DNA of 64,000 bases from Sipunculus nudus. Its lineage: Eukaryota; Annelida; Sipuncula; Golfingiida; Sipunculidae. How positions within the stretch are numbered: position 1 is the first letter of the stretch; every line of letters starts with the position of its first letter. The notes beneath the pieces are model-generated. The model ran no database searches. It was not told where the DNA came from and was given only the letters and a program-made list of their open reading frames with translations. The position numbers were made by a program, and so were the translations under genes. The stretch covers positions 40,685,695 to 40,749,694 of the forward strand of contig CM049316.1 of NCBI GenBank assembly GCA_026874595.1, read 5' to 3'. Below, piece by piece: positions 12,340 through 24,240 of the stretch.

Positions 12340-12489
12340 TGAGCATGCGCATTGTGGGCTACAGTTGTCCGCGTTGTTCGGGTGTTGTGAGCCATCACTG
12401 CGGATTTTGATAAATCTGAAGGAGATACCTATCACAGAACCCGGCAGGAAGAACACTTTCATCATTTGAACAAATATAACAATACAATA
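12340..12489 (+). promoter_or_regulatory. Candidate TATA-less promoter and 5' UTR
   Basis: A locally GC- and CpG-richer stretch starts with TGAGCATGCGCATTGTGGGC (12340-12359). GCATGCGCA resembles one half of an NRF-1 site, common in animal housekeeping promoters. The stretch leads into an ATG with a donor site 30 bases later. The motif reading is by eye and inferred. Confidence 0.3.
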
Positions 12490-12519
12490 ATGGACAAGCC
12501 TGTCCGTAAAGGTTCCGAG
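12490..12519 (+). CDS. Candidate first coding exon, unknown gene
   Basis: ATG at 12490 opens MDKPVRKGSE and runs into a strong splice donor, GAG|GTAAGT (donor GT at 12520-12521). An upstream TTG in the same frame is ignored because vertebrate-like initiation would use the ATG. The nearest acceptor-like site, TGTCTGCCTAG ending at 12645, would splice in phase 0 but meets a stop after seven codons, so the partner exon is probably further on or this is not a gene. The peptide is too short to name. It rests on the ATG, the donor and the promoter-like upstream context only. Confidence 0.3.
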
Positions 12520-12954
12520 GTAAGTGCTTTTATTATCGATATTAATTTTTATCTTTATTTAAAAAAGGCTGTTACCCGTAAATTTGTCATCAGAATGTCT
12601 TTATCAAACACGCTGTTAACTACATTGTTTTCATGTCTGCCTAGCTGCAAAACTCCTCCGTCCATTAACAGCCGAAGCATCAATGGCGATGCCAGATATA
12701 GAAGCTTGAGGTTTTTGCGTTCACTTTCTTATTTTGGCTAAAATTGTGTAGCTATAGCCTTATATATGGAAGCCAATTGCACGAATAACGTACATCACTT
12801 TAAACTACTGAAGGTCCTGAGTCAGAATGCTAGTTCTACAACCGGTACGTCTATGAGGGGAACAAAACAGCAGTAATTAGACAATCCGATTGCTTGAGGT
12901 ACTTAAACGTTTCCATATAACATTGTAATAGTTATGTTTTTTTTAATTACATTT

Positions 12955-13225
12955 GTTGGAGGTTACCGCCTCCATTTTATAATGTAAGCTTAACTAAGTA
13001 TTCATCTGCAGAATTTCACTTGGGTTTCAGACTATGTGACAGGGTAGTATCACACGCTTCACACGCCGTGGGGAACGACCTTCCCATTAAGCCTGAAAAG
13101 CGCTTACCAGGGGTAGGGTCCGACCTTGATAAATGTTACCACCTCTTACCGACTCGGCTGAGATTCGAACTAACGATCTCCTGGTTTTGAGTCCTCTGCA
13201 CTACCCTTGAGCTACAGACGCCGGT
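12955..13225 (-). mobile_element. tRNA-derived SINE, family B, copy 1
   Basis: Read on the minus strand: head with box A-like GTAGCTCAAGGGTAGTGCAG, then box B-like GTTCGAATC, then the family body, ending in a GGAGGTTACCGCCTCC-like tail (12958-12973). The same head-to-tail order is present at 26240-26575, 56588-56925 and 60648-60955. Confidence 0.75.
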
Positions 13226-13229
13226 TTAA

Positions 13230-15140
13230 AGGTTGGGTTTTATTTCTTGAAATTATTCTTTTATTATTTGCCCCTGCGTGCAAAATAAATAGTAGGTCAC
13301 ACGGACTTTTTGTTTCTTTCAAACTAATATATATAAATATGCGAATGGATCCGTAGCTTACCAGTCAGCGCTCATAGATCTACTTAAGTATTATCAGTAA
13401 TTAAACATTCATGCAGAATCGGGCAACATACCGTATTATGAAGAAAATGATTGTATTTATATTCTAAAAATACTTATCGTGTCGGTTTTCTTAAAACCGG
13501 TATGGTGAAAATTGTCTTTTTGGAATTTCACTGTACCGCATGCTTGGTTATTGTTTGTTTCTGTAATTAATGGAAAACGACATGCTAAAATGCTGAAGTG
13601 AAGCAGGACATGCGGTGACTCAGATGAATTAAGCACATCTAACTACAACTCACCGTTGTAGGTGTGGTCACACAAAAGCGTTATTCAGGTCTCACTTCTG
13701 TCCGGTCGCCGCCAAACGCTCTCCGCCTACAGAATATCGCTGGGTTTGTTTTCCTACACTTATTACAACCTGACTGATTGTATCATCTCACGAATTTCTA
13801 AAACGTTCACGTGCCATCATTCTTCGAACAGGCTTAAACAGGGATGTCGCATGTTACATGCCGGAATCTATTCAGGATATTCCATATGAACCTTTATACC
13901 TCTTGGGCAGACATGCAGCTGTCTTATGAATTCCTGGACAAATATTAACATATCGTGATATACGTCAAATAATATCTGACTCAAACAGTATATCGGGAAT
14001 TATTTTTTTAGGGATATCGCCCAACCATACATTCATGTAAAGTCTGTTCCATCAACCGGTTTTCAGTTTTTCTTGAAAGATTATTTTTTTTTTTGTAATT
14101 TCATGGAAAAAGGCTTATGGAAGTAACAACATAAATAAGCATCAAGATATTATCAAGTTTACGGTTTACTTCTTTTTCGACTCTTTCCAATGATATGACA
14201 GATAAGATGTATCCCTGCATGAGTAGCCATCCTTGTTTAAGCTGGTCATATTGTTACTGGGTGTTTACATTACATCTTCCAATTAGCAGCCGTCAACTGA
14301 GACTGTCTTTGACTGTAATGATTTGACAAATGACCATCTTTGGCATGACTAAAATATAAACTGATTTATTTTCTGCATAAATAACTCTAATTCTGTTATA
14401 TTGCGAAAGATATGTATTTATATCTTTTGTTGTAAATTAGGTCTACCCATCATTTTTCCATTGCACAAAGCATTTTTAAAATCTTTTTTTAAAAAATACC
14501 AAAACACAACCACATTGGTTGTGGAAAAAAACTTTGAGTGAATAGAAGACGAGCAAGCCAGCGTCAATTCAGATATGCCTTATTGACTGTTAAGAAAAAA
14601 GATTTCCTGAAGTTTTCTAATTAAACCACCTCTTTGCAATGACAACTTAGATTATCTTGAATATGAACAGGCAGGTTTTCAAATATCATTTTTCTCAGTT
14701 CATTTCCAAAAACTCTTCACTATGGTAACTTAAGTAACTGGTTACTAAGCCGTAATGTCAGCGTAAATCATGGCAGTTCATGTGAGTCACGAGACACAGT
14801 TTAGAATATCTAGAAACTTGTGCCCATAGACTTCAGACCTACTTGAAACTCGCATGCGCGATGCCGTGTTCTCAACGTTTAAAAAAGCACTTGCTCGAAA
14901 TGAGAACAACAATAGCGCTTGGAGTTAATTAGAAGTGTGAACTATCTGCTGTTCAGTGCAAAGAATAAAGTAGCTTAATATCACATCCCATTGTAAAAGC
15001 GGCACATTGCAACGTGACAGCCGGAATCAGACACCAAAAATGCTAGAAAATTAAGATTAGGTTAATTGCAACAAAATAAGCTTGATTTATTACCTATAAT
15101 GTAATCCTTTTAATTTTATCGGTTGCAAACAAGGGAAGCC
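13230..15140. other. No recognisable feature
   Basis: AT-rich, unique-looking DNA. The short frame at 13662-13889 has no protein-like motif. Confidence 0.45.
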
Positions 15141-15145
15141 AAGTA

Positions 15146-15400
15146 ATGAGTCTAAAGCCTTCAATTACTCATGGCTATGTTATCCGAGACTCTGGTATCA
15201 GGGACCGAGACCTCGAGATCATATGTTTTCCCAAATGTCGTTTACTCCCTTGTGACAGATTCAACATTTACGTCAATATCAGGGAACCCTCTGTTAGAAA
15301 CTGGTGTTACATAGGTCCTAGAAAAAGTGTGAAGTTAGATAAATTAGATAGAGAATACGTCAATGTATACATTTTATTGTGTATCAGTCATAAAACCTGA
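15146..15400 (+). CDS. Open frame of 84 codons, doubtful
   Basis: Less biased in composition than its neighbours (MSLKPSITHGYVIRD..., with several Arg, Cys and Trp residues) in a locally GC-richer patch. There is no known domain, signal peptide or splice context, and random occurrence at this length is likely. Listed because it is one of the few frames here not made of low complexity. Confidence 0.12.
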   Translation: MSLKPSITHGYVIRDSGIRDRDLEIICFPKCRLLPCDRFNIYVNIREPSVRNWCYIGPRKSVKLDKLDREYVNVYILLCISHKT

Positions 15401-16500
15401 CCTTTCTCTTTGGTTTCGACGTCGAGGCCAAACTAGTCCGTGACCAGACCAGGATTTTCGAGGCTGGACTGGAACCCGCAAAAATGGGTAATGAGATCTG
15501 TCTCGAGACGTCAATACTTACATTGCCGCACGTTATATTGTCGCCGAACTAGACTATTGCTGATGACGAAACAAGAGAGGTTGAAGCTTCAATAAAAAAG
15601 ACACCTTTAGTTTGCATAGTTTGTCGGTGGAGGCATTATAAATTATGGACGTGTAAACACCAACATGTTATCTTGACTTGCCCGCCACTTTTTTAGCCAT
15701 ACACTTGGTCGCTTAATGATGCCCTACCCCATTTGCCGCATTTATATTTCATTAACTGTTTATTTATGCTGTAATTATTTCGCCAACGGGCTATAACTGT
15801 ACAGTTAGTGTTAGATGATCGGTTCTTCCGCAAAATAACTGTTATTGTAATCAGCCGAGAATAACAGCGCAGTCTGACCGTGTTTGTTATCTTATACCTA
15901 GTCATCCTGGCATATCTTTGTGTATCATCAGATAAAACAGAGCCGAAGATATACACACCAGCAACACAACGGCCTGTAACGGATCTAGCAGTTTCAAGTG
16001 GTCAGGACACATCCCTTTTCAGTGACTGCAATCTTTACCCCCTCCCTCCTTTTTTCAGGACCTGCTGACTTTTCTCAGGTTTTCTCACTTATCTTTTTGG
16101 CATATCCCTCCCTCAATCTCCCCCCTCCCCCTTTACAGAACCTGGAAATTCCCCCTTTAAAGTCAGGATTTTATATGTGTTGCGGTGACTTTATATTTCA
16201 CGATGTCCTTTAACTAGGCCGAAGCCCCGGGCTAGCTAATAGAACTGAGGTTTATTTGGGAAGAGACACGGGGACATGCTCTGAACATTAATGGGGCGAA
16301 ACTTTACGCTTTACAATGGGATTGAGCTTACTAACAAAATCAACATAGCAAACGCAGATGAATCATTAACTACTACACATAGTGTGTGTACTATTAAATG
16401 TATATAAGTCGTAATATACGTGTTGGAAGTGAATATTATGATATTCTTAGACAGGGGGCTGTCGGTAGATTACGTTGACCGGGGACACGGCCTTGTATCG
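15400..16500. other. No recognisable feature
   Basis: No repeat or exon could be supported. A pyrimidine-rich block (CCCCCTCCCTCC and similar) lies at 16038-16155. Confidence 0.45.
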
Positions 16501-16868
16501 GGGGTGGGGGGGGGCGGGGGGGGGAGGCTTATGTCCGTTTTCTTATGATTGCTCTCCCCTCAAATTAACTCAGCAACAAGGCCTAAAAATTAAACTGACC
16601 TGAGAAAGAGCTTCCAGTATGTCTTCCCGCGGGTCAGGAGGCGTATCCAGGGGGGTGCCGCGGCGGGCCATGCCCCCCCCCCCGGACTTTGCACTATGCA
16701 AGTAATACTAAGGGAAAACATACCAGACAGTAATATCTACTAATGAAATTAAAGCATGAAAGAAGAAAGTAGAACAGCGGATATTCTAAATATTCTGTAT
16801 TCCCCCCCCCCCCCCACCGCCCCGCTCGAACACCACCACCAACCACTCCCTTCCCCCCCCCCCCCCCG
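16498..16868. repeat. Cluster of long G and C homopolymer tracts
   Basis: G-rich tract at 16500-16527, C11 near 16674, C14 at 16803-16816 and C15 at 16853-16867. The G tract could form a quadruplex; the C tracts could do so on the other strand. The part GCGTATCCAGGGGGG...CCATGCCCCCC (16641-16683) is a quasi-palindrome of a kind often seen at the ends of dispersed invertebrate repeats. No complete element is visible. Confidence 0.7.
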
Positions 16869-16869
16869 T

Positions 16870-17560
16870 CAGTAAATCCTGGTGATATTAATCAGGACTA
16901 TCCTGAAAAGGAGTCCTCCAATACTTGTTTCTGATTCTATCATCTTACAACATTTGAATATGTTTCTGGCAAATTCCAGTATTCGTCTGCTTTCAATTTA
17001 AAAGCAACCATTAGAAATTATATTATTCCTGAACCAGCGTCGATGTTATTTAGTGTCATCCAAAATAATTCAATTCAAAATACGTCGGAAATTCAAGGTG
17101 AAATTCTGTTACAGTTTACAATAAAATGTATTTTAATATTTCCTGAGAAACTAATAGGAATACATCGATGGGGTACCAACACGTTTTAACAAAATTGTAG
17201 AAATGTCTTGAAGATATTTTCGTGGGTTTCCGTATGAAATTTGATGAGCTTGTTTATGTGGGTGGCACAAGACGGTATAGATCTGTTGGAGAGAGAATGT
17301 AAATACTTGCGCATCACTGATCCTCATATCCCGGCACCCAGAAATAGACGCTCGATTTTATGGTTCATTGTGAAACGGCTTTTACTATTGACAAGGAGGT
17401 GTTAACCACACCCTTATACTATAGCCCTGAAGGCATATTAAATAATCGTGTAGCACACAAAGCTAATTCAAGCCACGGAGTTCAATACCAAGGAAACCCG
17501 GCAGCGTATCTAAGTTCTCCTGTACCTGTAGTCCCCCGCGATACTCGAGTTACCGAATGC
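16870..17560. other. No recognisable feature
   Basis: AT-rich DNA. The 103-codon frame at 17360-17671 runs into the minisatellite and its 3' part is repeat-encoded. Confidence 0.4.
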
Positions 17561-17567
17561 TTTATTC

Positions 17568-17660
17568 AATGCACCTATGTTCTCCATTCCCAATGTTCCT
17601 CAATCCCTATGTTCCCCATTCTCTATGTTCCCCATTCCCTATGTTCTCCAGAAAGTTTTC
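17568..17660 (-). repeat. GGGGAACATAGGGAAT minisatellite, left arm
   Basis: Five imperfect units of CCATTCCCTATGTTCC type (16-17 bp). It is the inverse of the arm at 17965-18035. Confidence 0.7.
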
Positions 17661-17964
17661 TGAAACTATAATAAGGACTCGCACAAAAAAAAATAATCGT
17701 TTAACGGACAAAATGGTTCGACCGGGAAAATTATGTTTAATTTTAAATTTACTGGTAAAGTTGTCAAAAAAAAATATAAAAATTTCAATATTTTAATATT
17801 GGTGCATACATTCAAAATACTAATAAAGTTTCCACATAGAAAACTTTTTGCGTGGCCTTATTAGAAAAAAAGTACATTGCAGGCAATCAATGAAGTAATA
17901 AGAAAAATTCAAGATATGTTCATTCACGGACGGACGGTATGATTATGCAATTTGAAGACAGACT

Positions 17965-18035
17965 AGGTAACATAGGAACGGGGAACATGGGGAACATAGG
18001 ACCGGGGAACATGAGGACTGGAGAACTGGGATACC
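17965..18035 (+). repeat. GGGGAACATAGGAC minisatellite, right arm
   Basis: Units GGAACGGGGAACATGGGG and AACATAGGACCGGGGAACAT, inverse in orientation to the array at 17568-17660, with about 305 bp between the arms. Confidence 0.7.
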
Positions 18036-18205
18036 AGAGGCAGACTGACGGAAACCCATTGATCAACGGTTGCCAGTGCACAAAGTTGCAATGGTGTTAT
18101 GAATAAATAACTGTGTCATCACCACAACCAGCATCAATAAGTCTAGGCTTAATGTATACTTGTTACAAATTAGCACACACATTACGGAAGTAAACAAACG
18201 GTGTG

Positions 18206-18663
18206 TCAGAATAAAATCACATTTTTACGGAAATCAGAGAGACTGGTGCTTGATGAATGATGACTTCGGGATAGTAATACGTCTGGCTTGACTTTTAATG
18301 CATTAGAGGATTCCTTGTCGAGACGACGCATTTTCATTGAAACGTCCCTAGAAGGAAACCAGCGTCCACCAAACAGCAGAGAACAAGAAAACAAGTGTGC
18401 CGACACCGGACGAGGAAGCGCACCCATTTCGCTATAGAGTCGGAGGTAAATCTTTCTGGAAAAACAATAAACGGCTTGGATAACCAGCTTGAAGCTAATC
18501 GAGCCCAGGCGGCGGCCCGCAGACCTTGGGACTTAACCCGCCGGTCCAGAGCATGCCTCACACCGCGCGGGACCGTATCAAGATACATGGTGTGGTAAGG
18601 ATGGTGATAGAAAGATTCAACGCATGTGTCAGGAGTCTGGCAATTTGCTTCCATTGATGACAA
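18206..18663 (-). CDS. GC-rich coding-like patch, unknown
   Basis: GC content rises sharply at about 18330-18600. Minus frame 18334-18663 gives 109 codons, MSSMEANCQTPDTCVESF at the start, then an Arg/Ala/Leu-rich middle. The overlapping plus frame (18395-18598) is also open. Neither shows a domain I recognise. A CpG-rich promoter or exon, or a decayed GC-rich repeat, would look the same. No splice pair could be set. Confidence 0.18.
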
Positions 18664-18669
18664 GGCAAG

Positions 18670-19430
18670 AGAACGTTTCCATCAGGAGGCCGATATTTTA
18701 CATGACCTGCAATCAGTTCCTATTATATCTGGCTGTCTAGGCCAAGAGTCCCATAACCTCGGGGGCTTGCCCTTTCTTGGACAATCAGATGTCTAAATGG
18801 GCCATGGAAATGGATGGCTGAACACCTATTTATTGGAAAAACGAAAAAGTATACCTCAAATGCCCAGCCACTAACCGAGGAAACGGCACTGATACAACCT
18901 TACCAAGCGGTGCCTCAACATTCATTAACAGTCATTTAATTGCTTGTATTGAGTCTGGGTCAGAAAGTTAATGGTTACACAATCCCTCAATCAAAAAGAA
19001 ACAGACTAAACAGCGACAGAGGAAAGGTAAGGAATCGTCGGACCCTTGGTGATTTTATTCAAACAAACAGATACTCCTTAACCGACATGAATTGGTCAAT
19101 GTTATCGATTTTTAAAAATATATTGAGTATTACATTAACTGCGACTTTCAACTTTCAAACTTGCCATATGCACTGAAAAATTAACATTATTGTACAGGGC
19201 CTAAGACGGGTTTAAGAAACATGAATAAAATGTCGATTTTGAGGCACTAAGGAATACTTTGCATTCTGTATCATCAAAATAAGACCGCAGTGTAAGGTCC
19301 AGTTAACCTACACACAACACAGTGCTGACAATCGGCATCCGTTTCTTCATCTGATATATCTAGGAATGAACTAATTTCACACACACTGTTTTGTCCCTAG
19401 TTTTGGGAAACCCTAAGATAGGGTCACACT
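18670..19430. other. No recognisable feature
   Basis: Short frames only; no repeats recognised. Confidence 0.45.
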
Positions 19431-19439
19431 TGGCCTATG

Positions 19440-19830
19440 TAGTCCGTTTTTTAGTCTCATCGGAAGAAGGCAAATCGGACTCGGACGGGTAATCCAGAAC
19501 TTTTTTCAACATGCTCAAAATTTCCCGGGAGATTTGAAAGTGGGGGCTATGGCATCGGGACACATCTGGATTCATCGGTAGACTTCGGTCGACATCGGAA
19601 GTACATCGGTGTAGTTCCGGGGTTTTCCGATCTCCAGATATTTTTCGATGTTAAGCAGGCATCTCCCGATGTTTCTCAATTATTCGAATGCTACCCCGAT
19701 GTCTCCGACGAGTCTGAGATGTGGGCGCGCTTTCATTACGTGGTTCAAATTTTACTTCATCGGGGAAACATCGAGAGGATACCAGGACGACGTCGTGACA
19801 TCGAATCGGTTACATGTGTTTTCATTATCT
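19440..19830. repeat. Scattered ACATCGG / CCGATGT motif cluster
   Basis: At least ten copies of CATCGG or its inverse CCGATG within about 350 bp in both orientations (for example around 19551, 19574, 19594, 19605, 19668, 19697, 19758). Spacing is irregular, so it is not a simple tandem. It could be the subterminal region of an unrecognised transposon. Confidence 0.45.
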
Positions 19831-20687
19831 TTGTCAAATGTGAATAAACCTTAAACTTACAGCCTATATGTGAATGTACGCTTTAATGTGTGTGAAAAGA
19901 CGCTCACGTGATTTTATAACGGTCAAAAACCCATGTGTCCGCCAACGTTAATTTGTATGGGCGTATATGCGTAAAAAATTGCAACAGGAGTTGTTTTAAG
20001 TCACGTGCAGATTTAGCTTGAACTGAAAGCCAAACGTAAAGCAAATCCTCTACATTGCGAGCCTCAATAGGGTCGCATATATAGAAAAAATGATTGTCAG
20101 AAATATGAACCATTTAGCCCGCATAATTTACTGCGATGGAAACCTAAAATGATATTTGATATCATGGCAGCTGGATGACTTCTTACATGAGGTAGTATTC
20201 TATTCATGAGTGGGTTCAGATTTGGCGCCACGTGCGCCCCGTGTTTTTGATCAAGAAAATCTGGAAAATGAAAGAGTATACCCTTAATACAGAAAGAGGT
20301 ATGTATGTACAGAGAGAAATATGTATGTAAGTAAAGTAGCACTCTCTGACGCATTTGTTTACCAGTGCCAGGGTGCTGGGCCCCCTCCTCCTCTCAGACC
20401 CTTTATTTATCTCTTGTAGTACATGTATTTCCTGCTGAAATACTAAACATGTCAAACTTGTTTTCCTTTCCCTTCATGCTGAAACACAAAAGGCACAATT
20501 TGATTGGTTAACTGAAGTAAACATTACCGTAAGAAACTTGCGACTTGTCACAACGTCGACACTGGTACCTCTTTCAAACAACGTAACCGAACGCTCAGGG
20601 GCTTAAAGGAGAAGGAAAACACACGGGTAGAGAATACGCTAAAATGTCCGATATCTGTCTTTAAAAAACATACAAAGGGAAAAAATA

Positions 20688-20962
20688 AAAGGTATGGTTC
20701 TGAGGCACCGCCCGCGTCAATTTTAACCCCCAGCATCCAAAATATTCATTTTTTTCTTTATCTTTCAAGAAGATAAAATGATATAATTTTGATATGTTTT
20801 CTTTGTTATAAAGAGTTTTTTAACTGTTAAGAAAAAATATGATGATATTATCATGCTTTTCCATGATCATATGACATTTTAAACATACAAAAAAGGTAAT
20901 AAAAATACCTCCATACCTCATTGATTTCTGAAAAAAAGTGCCGGAGAGCCATACCCTTTTTT
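20688..20962 (+). mobile_element. MITE family M, copy 2
   Basis: Left end AAAGGTATGGTTCTGAGGCA, right end GTGCCGGAGAGCCATACCCTT. The inverted ends match about 16 of 20 bases. The internal phrase ATCATGCTTTTCCATGATCA matches the copy at 11989. Internal deletions make it the shortest full copy. Confidence 0.8.
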
Positions 20963-20964
20963 CT

Positions 20965-22190
20965 GGCTAACCCCCAATACATGGCGGCAACAAGGTAACA
21001 GAGCCCTCCGCTAACGTGTAAAATGTTGGAGTTTTCACGTAAGTCTAAGTCCCACACTCAATTAGCATGTGTCATGTTATTTAAAAAGCATTCGTGTATA
21101 TTATGAGCCCAAAAATAATACTTTTTCTCGGTAATTCCGTTTTTAGTGTGTGTCTGAAGATAAATTATTGGTTGCCTCGTCTACGACGTTGATGGCTAGC
21201 ATGTGCAAGGAATGTCAACTCGAGAACTCAAATCAGAACGGTGTCTTTTTTGGAGGAAGGCCAACCAGAGCTATGTTTTCTCGGTGTGATCTATTTCTGG
21301 CAACTTCTATACATATCCCCATAAACGGATTGTTTCACGCATATACACACCCGCAAACTCATATACGCCCACGGGTGTTTTAAAGGCTTCTATATTGGAA
21401 AGCCAATTAAGAGCCCTCTGCCTTGACTCATTTTTCTACTATACAGCAAGCGTCATAAAAAAATGTTGTCTGTTCTTTAAAACGACCTGGCTCATGTTTT
21501 TTTCACAAAGGAGGGGTATTTTTCCTTGATTACCCATATTAGTGACATAACACATAAACACCTGATTATGCAATGCAAGTCTGGACTTTAGAACAGCTTA
21601 CATACAAATGCTTTCAAATACACAACAAAAAATGACATCTTCAGTGTCTATTGTTGGAAAAAATGGAAAAATAAATACTCGTATATACTGTGGGAAATCT
21701 TCTAATGGATTGTACTTTATTGCCTAACAAAATTAGCCTGAAGTCTCTTGATGAAAAAAATATATAAATTTTTAGGAATCCATCATATACGGTTCACTGT
21801 TGTTTGATGAATGTATAAATAATGAGTACGTTTAAAATTGAAAGGTGTAATATCATACTGAATTATTCCAATGTGGGAAATAAAAGTCCTAACTTATCCT
21901 TGGGCGGAATTCTCTTTTTTTGTACCATAAAATATTCAAAATCACTTCACAGGCAAATTCACTTTGTCAATGATCATAAATTCAACTGAATGTGGTCGGA
22001 CAATGGTCCTCAGTGGGCCCCGCAGTTTTGGTAGTGCTGCACTAGTTCACATATGGGTAAAAAGTTTAGTTTATAGCATAAAAATATGAAAAACGGAAAA
22101 AGATATTTATCAATGTGCATCAGGGAACAAAAATCCTACTATTTCAAATCATATCAGAGAACATATGTTTGAAATAATGTGTGCAAAATC
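20965..22190. other. No recognisable feature
   Basis: AT-rich DNA with only short low-interest frames (for example 21150-21383 plus). Confidence 0.45.
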
Positions 22191-22194
22191 ACCG

Positions 22195-22859
22195 ATTGTC
22201 TGTAATTTAACAGATCTGGAGCCCTCATAAGCCCCAATGACCTCTGTGAATTTGAGAAAGATCTAGCGTGTTTTGTGTTGAGATTTCGCGCGCAAAAGAA
22301 ATCACTAATTGTGCTCTGACGGCCATATTGGAATTCCAACAGGTCTGGAATTTAGCAGGTCTGGAGCCCTCATAAGCCCCAATGATCTCTGTGAATTTGA
22401 GAAAGATGAAGCATGTTCTTGATCAGACTTCGCGCGCGAAAGAAATCACTCATTTTGCTCTGGCGGCCATGTTGTTATTCCGACAGTTCTGAAATTTAGC
22501 AGGTCTGGAGTCCTCTTAAGCCCCAATGATCTCTGTGAATTTTGAAAGATCTAGCATTATCTTGTTGAGATTTCGTGCACGAAAGAAAACCGGTGATTGA
22601 GCTCTGGCAGCCATATTGGAATTCCTACAGGTCTGGAATTTAGCAGGTCTTGAGCCTCATAAGCTCCAATGATCTCTGTTAACTTTAAAAGATCAAGCAT
22701 TATCTTATTGAGATTTCGCGCACGAAAAAAAAAACACTGATTGTTCTCTGGCAGCCATATTGGAATTCCTACAGGTCTGAAATTTAGAAGGTCTGGAGCC
22801 CTCATAATCCACAATGATCTCTGTGAATTTGAGAAAGATCAAGTATGTTCTAGCGTCAC
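22195..22859 (+). repeat. Tandem array C, ~144-bp unit, 5 copies
   Basis: The phrase ATCTCTGTGAATTTGAGAAA, exact or with a few changes, recurs near 22240, 22386, 22530, 22675 and 22817. Each unit also has GAGATTTCGCGC, GGCCATATTGGAATTCC and TTTAGCAGGTCTGGAGCC. CpG-rich GCGCGCGAAAG marks the unit centre. The array leads straight into a GACGGACGG tail, as array B does. Confidence 0.9.
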
Positions 22860-22950
22860 TGACGGACGGACGGAAGGACGGCCCGGCGGACAGATGGACG
22901 GCACGATTGACATGGTGATCACTAAAGTGCACAGCTTTACAAGCTGGGCC
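22860..22950 (+). mobile_element. GACGG tract and hairpin after array C
   Basis: GACGGACGGACGGAAGGACG (22861-22880), then CCCGGCGGACAGATGGACGG, then a perfect 5-bp hairpin AGCTT-TAC-AAGCT (22933-22945). This is the same order as at 4879-4957, though the unit sequences are unrelated. It supports a pearl/Helentron-like non-autonomous element. Confidence 0.5.
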
Positions 22951-23012
22951 CTTATTATGAATTTGGATAAAAAGAAAATATGGATCCACTTGGAATTTAT
23001 ATAACTCCATAG

Positions 23013-23016
<4 letters not shown>

Positions 23017-23070
<54 letters not shown>
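23017..23070. repeat. (TA)n microsatellite
   Basis: About 27 TA units. Confidence 0.95.
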
Positions 23071-23075
<5 letters not shown>

Positions 23076-23389
23076 TGAAGTTATATCCCTTAGTGATACC
23101 AATATACACTGGTATAAATCACCGGCTTTTTTCTTTCATAAAGCCTGCTTTGTTCGGATTTTGATTAACACGAACGTTAAGAGGTGTTCGTGTATATTAG
23201 GACAAACGTGTATTTGGGTTTGTCTGGCCCATGTATAAAAACATGCAAAATACATGTTTAGATAGCCGAATTTGATATTGTTGATATAATGGGAAGTGCT
23301 ATCAGTGTTTTAAGTATCCTTTCTTACTAGGCATGACTTGACAGATCATTGCCTCGGAAAAGAAACAACAAATTCTACATATATTATAC

Positions 23390-23698
23390 ATATACATAAA
23401 TAAATATATATATATATATATGTGTGTGTATTTCTTTGTCAACATCTGGGGCATCGCCAATATTTTCAGTTCATGAAAGAGTATGCAAATTAATAATAGA
23501 GGACGTGAGAAAACCGAAGAAAATCTCATTGTTTATGACAATTTATAATGTCACCAATAGAAGGATATTAACGTACACTTTCGAAGTCTAGATATTCATG
23601 TATAATGTAAATTTTGTACATATTTTTCAAGCCATAAATATATATATATATATATTAATATATAAATATATATAGTGTAAGTGTTGTACATATTTTAA

Positions 23699-23744
<46 letters not shown>

Positions 23745-23750
23745 TATATA
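23390..23750. repeat. (TA)n tracts with a duplicated flank
   Basis: Tracts at 23400-23421, 23636-23670 and 23703-23750. The flank GTACATATTTTTCAAGCCATA (about 23616-23636) is repeated before the last tract as GTACATATTTTAAGCCATA (about 23687-23705), so one tract arose by duplication of the whole locus. Confidence 0.8.
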
Positions 23751-24240
23751 TACCCCTCATTCGTTTCAATATACCCAACCTTTGGTACCAACCGCAAGCC
23801 TTGTGTTATCATTATAAATATACATAATGAACACATTTATACGATGGTTCTTTGAAGGATATTTCCTGCTCGTACTATTATGATCCATGATTTGCCATTA
23901 TCTCAATAGATCTGCCGTAACTGTGTAAATTAATACCAGTATATCATGTCAGTGCGTGTATAGCACGGGATGACACCGGTACCCATGTTACGGCCATTAT
24001 CTCTGGTAAATACTGGATAAATATATCCACCTGCATGTTCTGTGGGTGATCAAAATGATAAGCCCAGTCCGGTCAATAATGAGTACACATAGCATAGACA
24101 CACATGTGATTGCCCAATTTATATACTAGCGGAGTTTTGTCCCTCAGACATACGAGAGTCAGGTTGAGATGTCAGGGTGGCATTCTTTCCAATATATGGA
24201 AATTCCCACCGTTCATCTCGATAAGGATGCGAATATTTTT

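Noticed and set aside
15553-15566. CTGATGACGAAAC, resembling a hammerhead core
   Set aside because: No stem II can form between CTGATGA and GAAAC, and stems I and III are not complementary.
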